Source: an uncultured Prevotella sp. (GTDB taxonomy: Bacteria; Bacteroidota; Bacteroidia; Bacteroidales; Bacteroidaceae). From it: 5,749 bases of DNA. A program made the translations under genes and the position numbers. Location of the stretch: the NCBI GenBank assembly GCA_937916405.1, contig CALFUF010000170.1, forward strand, positions 1-5,749. Direction: 5' to 3'. Position 1 is the first letter of the stretch. The number at the start of each line of letters is the position of its first letter. Below the pieces are notes generated by a model. That model was not told the origin of the DNA, made no database searches, and was given only the letters and a program-made list of their open reading frames with translations. Positions 1 through 4,599 of this stretch are shown here, one piece after another.

Positions 1-123
1 AAAGGCAACGGTGCTTTCTTTGAATTTCAAAGTGTAAACATCTTTTCGGGCAAGACGTTCACCTATGAAGATGAGCATGGAGATGTTTCCACTTTGAAAT
101 TCAAAGAAAGCACCGTTGCCTTT
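1..123. repeat. Near-perfect 43-bp inverted repeat at the window edge
   Basis: Bases 1-43 are the reverse complement of 81-123 with a single mismatch (35 against 89), separated by 37 bp. The innermost 34 bp of perfect match are 1-34 and 90-123. The repeat begins exactly at base 1 and lies inside an open frame, where a natural 43-bp palindrome would be unexpected. The right arm reads as sensible protein continuous with the gene, so the left arm is more likely the copied one. This is the form expected of a fold-back chimera at a contig end; a genuine hairpin is the alternative. Confidence 0.9.
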
Positions 124-1101
124 ACGGATGAAGACGATGACGGTACCTACTACGTGACTTACCAGTATTCATACGACACCGAGAAGTCGATTCTCTATCT
201 CGCCTTTCAGTCGATTTCTGGAACCTACGATGGTGAGGCGTTCTCGCTTTCGAACGCTGATGAATACGTCGCCTATCGAAAGAAAGAACTGGAGAGCGAA
301 GGTGTGGAACTCACCGATGACTATCTCCTGTACTTGGCCGAAGATGGAAAAGGTCGGTTTTCTGGCAACGTTGACGAGTACAAGTATGAGATAACCGGCG
401 ACGTGATTTCCTTGGAAGACTATTTCGACGGCAATCTGCCGACAGAGTGCAAGTTTTACAGTGCTGATGGTTCTGTCAGAGTAAGCGATAAAATCAAGTT
501 GGATGTGCTGGAGCATGGCGACTTCTGGCTCTCTGAGATTACTGACCGTCCGAATGTGGGATGGGATGCTGCCCTGCCACGTGTCTGCACATGGGGCAAG
601 TTCCGTGAGAAGACCACGGGCTTCACCTTTATATATTACAACCTTCACATGGACCATATAGGCGTGGTGGCACGTGCTGAGAGTGCCAAGCTGATTCTCC
701 GCAAGGTGCAGGAAGATGAGGAAAGAGAAGGGTTGCCTTCTGTGCTCTCTGGCGATTTCAACGTGGATCAGCGCGACAGCGGCTACAAGCTGCTGGCAGA
801 ATCTGGACTGATGCGTGATGCCTACGAGGTGGCCGACTTCGTGTACGACAATGTAGGTACGTGGAACGACTTCCATCCCGACCGTGGCGATGATGCACGC
901 ATAGATCATATCTTCCTCACCAAGGAGTTTCATGTGAAGCGCTATGGCATCCTGACCGATACCTATCGTGCCAAGATAGACAAGACCCCTCGCACAGAAC
1001 CATTCATGGAGGGTCCGAATTCCGAAGATTCAAAGAAATTCACTGCACGCGTTCCAAGCGATCATTTCCCCGTGATGATCGAGGTGGAAGTGGTGAAGTG
1101 A
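1..1101 (+). CDS. Partial EEP-domain protein with unrelated N-terminal region
   Basis: The reading frame is open from base 1 to the TGA at 1099-1101, so the gene is cut by the left edge; residue numbers count from base 1. The C-terminal part (about residue 167 onward, starting LDVLEHGDFWLSE) is a clear endonuclease/exonuclease/phosphatase fold. It has HMDH (216-219), GDFN (251-254), RIDHIF (300-305) and PSDHFP (352-357), the metal- and phosphate-binding elements of the second half of that family. The usual first half, with the early catalytic Asn and the metal-binding Glu of the QE motif, is absent. In its place is an acidic, Tyr/Asp-rich, probably beta-rich stretch I do not recognise, possibly lipocalin-like. 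No signal peptide or start is visible. The first in-frame ATG is at 649, inside the catalytic domain; a TTG at 94 is an unlikely start. The receptor gene follows after 23 bp, suggesting an operon. Substrate unknown. The chimeric structure could be real, a broken gene or a misassembly. Confidence 0.7.
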   Translation, partial: KGNGAFFEFQSVNIFSGKTFTYEDEHGDVSTLKFKESTVAFTDEDDDGTYYVTYQYSYDTEKSILYLAFQSISGTYDGEAFSLSNADEYVAYRKKELESEGVELTDDYLLYLAEDGKGRFSGNVDEYKYEITGDVISLEDYFDGNLPTECKFYSADGSVRVSDKIKLDVLEHGDFWLSEITDRPNVGWDAALPRVCTWGKFREKTTGFTFIYYNLHMDHIGVVARAESAKLILRKVQEDEEREGLPSVLSGDFNVDQRDSGYKLLAESGLMRDAYEVADFVYDNVGTWNDFHPDRGDDARIDHIFLTKEFHVKRYGILTDTYRAKIDKTPRTEPFMEGPNSEDSKKFTARVPSDHFPVMIEVEVVK

Positions 1102-1124
1102 TGTAATCTTAATTTAATCCAATT

Positions 1125-3182
1125 ATGAGAAAAAACATTCAGAAAGGCCAAGCTGCAGTGCGTTTCAAGCACTTCCAGAACAGCCCTTATGCAGTGTTCC
1201 GCTCATTGAAGGTCCAGGTCAATATCGGCGTGCTGGCTGTCGCTTCTTTGGCATTTGCCAATCCCGACAGCCTTAGCGCCCAGACCGTGACCACTCCAAT
1301 GCAGCCAGAAGCACAGTATGAGCTGGAAGAAGTAGAGGTAACGGGCAACAGGGTTCCCCTGACCTTAGGTCAGGCAGCGAGAATGGTGACTGTACTGAGT
1401 CGCGACGAGATTCAAGCGGCACCAGTACAAAGTATTAACGATTTGCTGAAATACGCCGTAGGCGTGGATGTCCGTCAACGAGGACCGATTGGTGCACAGA
1501 CGGATATCGGTATCCGAGGGGGTACGAGTGAGCAGATAACCATCCTGCTCAATGGCATTAACATCTGTGATCCGCAGACGGGACATAATGCCTTCGATTT
1601 CCCATGCGACATCTCAGACATCGAGCGTATTGAGGTGTTAGAGGGTCCTGCCGGTCGTGTCTATGGCACCAGTTCACTGATGGGTGCGATCAATATCGTG
1701 ACTACTTCCTCCCCTAAGTTAGGGGAGGTCAGGAAGGGTCTGAACTTTCGCATGGAGGGTGGCTCCTTCGGTTACCTGTCAGCAGGAGGACGGGTCAGTC
1801 TCAAACCACAGCAGTCACCTCTCACCTCACAACTCTCCGCTTCCTACACCCGTTCCGACGGTTATAGCCGTTCGAAGGCTGGTAGTCTGAACAGTGACTA
1901 CTCAGGTGGCAAGGTGTTCTACCAAGGTAGATATACTCTCACCTCTAACCACTCACCACTCACCTCTATGATTTCCTGGCATGCGGGACTGTCGACAAAA
2001 GGTTTCGGCTCCAACACCTTCTACAGTGCGAAGTTCGACGAGCAGTTTGAGAAGACTGTCAAACTTAACACGGCACTACAGGGAGAGGTCACTGCAGGTA
2101 ACTGGCATTTCCGTCCTGCTATCTATTGGAACCGCAACCACGACCGTTTCGAGTTGATACGTGGCTCAGAGGAGAAAGTACCCTTCAACTACCATCGTAC
2201 GGATGTCTTCGGTGTCAACCTGAACAGTTATTTCGACTGGCTGTTGGGACGCACCGCCTTTGGTGCTGAGTTCCGCAACGAGGATATCGTCAGTACGAAC
2301 CTTGGTGAGGAGCTCTCCGATCCGTTCAGTCATTACAAAGTAGGACTGAACCGCTCGAACCTCTCCTTCCACTTGGAGCATAACATTTTGCTCAAACGTT
2401 TCACCCTCTCCGCTGGTTTTATCGCTGTGAAGAACACATGGAACGAGATGCCGTTTAAGGTTTATCCTGGTATCGATGTCAGTTATCGCATCGGCACTAA
2501 CTGGAAGATCTATGCGTCCTACAACTCCTCCCTGCGCATGCCGTCATTCACGGAACTCTATTATAGCGTGGGAGGTCATCAGGCAGACAAGCATCTGAGA
2601 CCTGAGGAGTTACACGCTTTGGAGGGAGGTGTCAAATTCCAATCAAACATCTTCCAACTGTCGGCAAGTGTCTTCCATCATCATGCCCGTAACATGATTG
2701 ACTGGGTGATGGATACTCGTGAGACGGATCCTGTCTGGCAGAGTGTCAACCATACGAAGGTGAACACCATCGGTTTTGAGACAACAGCCAATGTTCAATG
2801 TTCAATGCTCAATGTCCAATGTTCCTACTGCTATCTGCATCAAGACAAGGACGTGGAGGATTATCTGCAGTCGCAGTATTCCTTGGAGTATCTGCGTCAT
2901 AAGTTGACGGCATCGCTGTTGCTCCATGTCATCAAGCATCTTGACCTCAACGTGAAGTATCGCTTCCAAGACCGCATGGGTTCCTATACGACGATTGACG
3001 GAGAGGTATGCGACTATCACCCCTACTCCGTGGTTGACATGCGGTTGAGTTGGAACACGGACACCTACTCCATCTATCTGGAAGGCAATAACCTGACCAG
3101 TAAACGGTATGTGGATTATGGTAATGTGCCACAACCGGGATGCTGGTTTGTGGCAGGAATGAAAGTTCAGTTCTCTCTTTAA
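1125..3182 (+). CDS. TonB-dependent outer-membrane receptor, BtuB-like
   Basis: A 685-residue outer-membrane active transporter, probably for cobalamin or another metal-containing ligand, driven by TonB-ExbB-ExbD. Residues 1-32 form a long basic n-region, followed by a hydrophobic core (VNIGVLAVASLAFA, 32-45); cleavage is likely between 45 and 53. The plug domain spans about 68-194: the LEEVEVTG start, the IRGGTSEQITILLNG block (130-144), DPQTGH (149-154), and IERIEVLEGPAGRVYG followed by GAINIVT. The rest is a 22-strand-type barrel ending KVQFSL. Length is slightly above the roughly 600 residues of E. coli BtuB. ATG at 1125 follows the EEP stop by 23 bp with no strong Shine-Dalgarno, so cotranscription is likely. 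Four short repeats interrupt the coding sequence in frame (1708-1728, 1815-1835, 1939-1966, 2789-2823). The family is secure; the ligand is inferred only from BtuB resemblance, and siderophores or other chelates remain possible. Confidence 0.92.
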   Translation: MRKNIQKGQAAVRFKHFQNSPYAVFRSLKVQVNIGVLAVASLAFANPDSLSAQTVTTPMQPEAQYELEEVEVTGNRVPLTLGQAARMVTVLSRDEIQAAPVQSINDLLKYAVGVDVRQRGPIGAQTDIGIRGGTSEQITILLNGINICDPQTGHNAFDFPCDISDIERIEVLEGPAGRVYGTSSLMGAINIVTTSSPKLGEVRKGLNFRMEGGSFGYLSAGGRVSLKPQQSPLTSQLSASYTRSDGYSRSKAGSLNSDYSGGKVFYQGRYTLTSNHSPLTSMISWHAGLSTKGFGSNTFYSAKFDEQFEKTVKLNTALQGEVTAGNWHFRPAIYWNRNHDRFELIRGSEEKVPFNYHRTDVFGVNLNSYFDWLLGRTAFGAEFRNEDIVSTNLGEELSDPFSHYKVGLNRSNLSFHLEHNILLKRFTLSAGFIAVKNTWNEMPFKVYPGIDVSYRIGTNWKIYASYNSSLRMPSFTELYYSVGGHQADKHLRPEELHALEGGVKFQSNIFQLSASVFHHHARNMIDWVMDTRETDPVWQSVNHTKVNTIGFETTANVQCSMLNVQCSYCYLHQDKDVEDYLQSQYSLEYLRHKLTASLLLHVIKHLDLNVKYRFQDRMGSYTTIDGEVCDYHPYSVVDMRLSWNTDTYSIYLEGNNLTSKRYVDYGNVPQPGCWFVAGMKVQFSL
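1708..1728. repeat. 21-bp palindrome inside the receptor gene
   Basis: A perfect odd palindrome with arms CCTCCCCTAA and TTAGGGGAGG around a central G. Six-base outer arms, CTTCCT (1705-1710) and AGGAAG (1731-1736), offer an alternative pairing. It is translated as SPKLGE within residues 195-205, between the last plug strand (NIVTT) and the first barrel strand (LNFRMEGGSFG), a spot where BtuB-like proteins usually have a few variable residues. Two of its three frames contain TAG or TAA; the gene uses the only open one. It resembles a dispersed intergenic palindrome that landed in a gene. Confidence 0.75.
1815..1835 (+). repeat. TCACCTC heptamer repeat, three units
   Basis: Two exact TCACCTC units (1815-1828) are followed by a decayed unit ACAACTC (1829-1835). 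They encode SPLTSQL at about residues 231-237, between the first two barrel strands (GGRVSL and LSASYTRSDGY), which should be a periplasmic turn. The same unit recurs at 1939-1966. Confidence 0.65.
1939..1966 (+). repeat. TCACCTC-type heptamer repeat, four units
   Basis: Four consecutive 7-bp units, TCACCTC, TAACCAC, TCACCAC and TCACCTC, occupy 28 bp exactly. They encode LTSNHSPLTS (about residues 272-281) between two predicted barrel strands (KVFYQGRY and MISWHAGLS), again where a periplasmic turn is expected. The peptide SPLTS is shared with the repeat at 1815. Confidence 0.7.
2789..2823 (+). repeat. CAATGTT heptamer repeat, five units, in coding sequence
   Basis: Five units of CAATGTT or one-base variants (CAATGCT and CAATGTC in units 3 and 4) run without interruption. 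They are translated as NVQCSMLNVQCS (residues 556-567) between the strands GFETTA and YCYLHQDKD. Because 7 and 3 share no factor, the repeat reads as the same seven codons in every frame, giving NVQCSMF when perfect. The same heptamer occurs at 4505-4537 upstream of pgk. Confidence 0.9.
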
Positions 3183-3186
3183 CAGA

Positions 3187-3220
3187 TCAGGTTCGGATTT
3201 AATCGTAAATCCGAGCCTGA
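3187..3220. terminator. Hairpin terminator between convergent genes
   Basis: A 15-bp stem (3187-3201 with 3206-3220) closes a 4-base loop (ATCG). The only non-Watson-Crick position (T3192 with G3215) is a G-U pair in + strand RNA but an A-C mismatch in - strand RNA. It begins 4 bases after the receptor stop and is followed by CTCTTT on the + strand; on the other side it lies 4 bases beyond the GTPase stop. It probably terminates the receptor transcript best and may serve both directions. Confidence 0.82.
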
Positions 3221-3224
3221 CTCT

Positions 3225-4400
3225 TTATGACAAGCAGAAGTCGAGATCTTTTGTAATCTGCTCTTTATCCAAGTGCTGACCGATGAACACGAGTTTCTGC
3301 ATACGGTCACCATACTGGTCGTCCCAGTCGCGACGTAGTTTCTCGTCTCGTGCCATCATCATCTCCAGTTCCTCCTTCGGCATGGTGGCATACCACTGTC
3401 CTACGTTACGCAGGGACACCTGATGACCAGCCTGCTCGAAGACATAACAGATGTCCTCCTCGCCCTTGAAGTAGCAGATACCCTTGGCACGGATAATATT
3501 CTTATGCCACTTACGAGCCACGAACTCGTCAAACAACCCGAGGTTGAAGGGGCGACGGGCATAGTAGACAAAGGTACCGATACCGTATTCCTCTGCCTCC
3601 CCCTCGTCGTGGTGGTGATGATGGTGGTGATGATGGTGGTGGTGCTCATGCTCTTCCTCCTCGTCATGGTCTCCCTCTAACTCCTGAATCCATGCGGCAG
3701 AGGTGGCAACCTCCTCGAAATTGAATTTCTCTGTGTGGATAATCCGCTCCAGGTCCACATCACCATAGTCGCACTCGATAATCTCCGCCTTAGGCTGGAT
3801 GGTGCGGATAATCTCCTTCACCTTGCCCAACTCCTCTTTCGACACCTCAGAGGCTTTATTGAGCAGGATGATATTACAGAACTCGATCTGCTGGATGACG
3901 AGGTTCTCAATATCCTCCTCGTCGATATTCTGACGCAACAGGTCGTTACCACCCTCGAACTCATCACGCATCCTGAGGGCATCAACCACCGTCACGATAC
4001 AGTCTAACTGCAAATAGCCGTCCTTCACATACTCAGGACCCAAGGAGGGAATACTGCAAATCGTCTGGGCGATAGGTCCGGGCTCACAGATACCACTTGC
4101 CTCGATGACAATATAGTCGAAGCGGTGCATCTTGGTAATGTCACGCAACTGCTCCACCAAGTCCATCTTCAAGGTACAGCAGATACAACCGTTCTGCAAG
4201 GCGACCAATGAGTCGTCCTTCTGTCCTACCACACCACCTTTCTCAATCAGGTCGGCATCGATATTCACCTCACCGATGTCATTGACGATGACCGCGAACT
4301 TGATACCTTTCTTATTTTGCAGAATCCTATTCAGCAATGTCGTCTTGCCACTACCCAGATATCCTGTCAGCAGCAGCACGGGAATGTTTTGTATATCCAT
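3225..4400 (-). CDS. COG0523/CobW-family GTPase with polyhistidine stretch
   Basis: A 391-residue cytoplasmic G3E GTPase of the CobW/YjiA/ZNG1 group, proteins thought to use GTP hydrolysis to deliver or sense metal ions such as zinc or cobalt. Seen directly: Walker A GYLGSGKTT (13-21), the metal-binding CxCC motif CICC (72-75) after NG, a Walker B-side IEASG (99-103), and an NKxD-position motif reading NKAS (181-184). An acidic, His-rich linker at 244-270 includes twelve consecutive His (253-264). The CobW C-terminal domain follows, from about 272 (YGIGTFVYYARRPFN) to the end. ATG at 4398-4400 starts directly before the hydrophobic strand leading to Walker A, so the start is well placed. The gene converges on the BtuB-like receptor and is divergent from pgk. 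A Bacteroidota-type promoter lies about 30 bp upstream. I see no recognisable Zur box or cobalamin riboswitch. Family secure; the metal and client protein are unknown. Confidence 0.93.
   Translation of the reverse strand: MDIQNIPVLLLTGYLGSGKTTLLNRILQNKKGIKFAVIVNDIGEVNIDADLIEKGGVVGQKDDSLVALQNGCICCTLKMDLVEQLRDITKMHRFDYIVIEASGICEPGPIAQTICSIPSLGPEYVKDGYLQLDCIVTVVDALRMRDEFEGGNDLLRQNIDEEDIENLVIQQIEFCNIILLNKASEVSKEELGKVKEIIRTIQPKAEIIECDYGDVDLERIIHTEKFNFEEVATSAAWIQELEGDHDEEEEHEHHHHHHHHHHHHDEGEAEEYGIGTFVYYARRPFNLGLFDEFVARKWHKNIIRAKGICYFKGEEDICYVFEQAGHQVSLRNVGQWYATMPKEELEMMMARDEKLRRDWDDQYGDRMQKLVFIGQHLDKEQITKDLDFCLS
3609..3644 (-). repeat. Trinucleotide tract encoding twelve histidines
   Basis: Twelve consecutive CAC/CAT codons on the - strand (seen as GTG/ATG triplets on +) encode H253-H264 of the GTPase. 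Codon order is three CAC, two CAT, two CAC, two CAT, three CAC, a mirror-symmetric mixture that should slip less than a pure tract. Flanking Glu/Asp codons make the linker strongly metal-chelating in appearance. Confidence 0.9.
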
Positions 4401-4430
4401 TTTCTACGTGAGTTTATTTCTTTTCGGCTG

Positions 4431-4463
4431 CGAAGTTACGCATTTTTCTTTGAATTTTGCAAA
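4431..4463 (-). promoter_or_regulatory. Bacteroidota-type promoter of the GTPase gene
   Basis: On the - strand TTTG (4460-4463) is followed, after 21 bp, by TAACTTCG (4431-4438), one base from the TAnnTTTG -7 consensus with a fitting -33 box and spacing. It predicts a start near 4425 and a leader of about 25 nt before the ATG at 4400. Confidence 0.62.
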
Positions 4464-4504
4464 CTCTGCCTTACATTATTAAATCTGGTACGCAAAAAAA
4501 CGCT

Positions 4505-4537
4505 AAATGTTCAATGTTCAATGTTCAATGTTCAATG
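4505..4537 (+). repeat. CAATGTT heptamer repeat upstream of pgk
   Basis: One AAATGTT unit, three exact CAATGTT units and a partial CAATG fill 33 bp of the divergent intergenic region. The array ends 8 bp before the pgk -7 box, so it covers the place where a -33 box would lie. It is the same heptamer, on the same strand, as the array inside the receptor gene at 2789. Confidence 0.92.
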
Positions 4538-4545
4538 AAATTTCG

Positions 4546-4553
4546 TACCTTTG
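4546..4553 (+). promoter_or_regulatory. -7 box of the pgk promoter
   Basis: TACCTTTG matches the Bacteroidota -7 consensus TAnnTTTG exactly and predicts a start around 4558-4561, giving a leader of about 40 nt. No TTTG -33 box is present at the usual distance; that interval (about 4521-4527) is heptamer repeat sequence. The remaining intergenic bases up to the ATG are AT-rich with no clear Shine-Dalgarno, as is normal in this group. Confidence 0.68.
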
Positions 4554-4555
4554 CG

Positions 4556-4568
4556 TTCGAATTTCGAA
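4556..4568. promoter_or_regulatory. TTCGAA palindrome at the predicted pgk start site
   Basis: Two TTCGAA sites separated by a single T form a 13-bp odd palindrome overlapping the predicted transcription start. It could be an operator or the base of a small leader structure, but may be chance in AT-rich DNA; no regulator is suggested by the window. Confidence 0.25.
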
Positions 4569-4599
4569 ACTCAATATTAATTATATAACACAAAGTATT

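Noticed and set aside
169..933. 254-residue open frame on the - strand
   Set aside because: It is antisense to the frame with HMDH, GDFN, RIDH and SDH motifs of the EEP domain, has no recognisable domain, and its composition looks like a shadow translation.
94..1101. TTG at 94 as the start of the EEP gene
   Set aside because: The frame stays open to base 1, the TTG is in the middle of plausible beta-strand sequence (STLKFKE), and no signal peptide or ribosome site precedes it.
2796..2831. Cys cluster at receptor residues 559, 566 and 569 as a metal site
   Set aside because: The first two Cys come from the translated CAATGTT heptamers, and the position is a predicted periplasmic turn rather than a ligand site.
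3423..3680. Val/Met/Leu-rich + strand frame resembling a small membrane protein
   Set aside because: The hydrophobic run is simply the complement read of the polyhistidine codons in the GTPase gene.
4505..4537. CRISPR-like array
   Set aside because: Units are 7 bp, directly adjacent with no spacers, and no cas genes are present; this is a simple tandem repeat.
4401..4599. Cobalamin riboswitch or Zur operator controlling the GTPase
   Set aside because: The predicted GTPase leader is only about 25 nt, too short for a B12 riboswitch, and I could find no convincing long palindrome overlapping its promoter.
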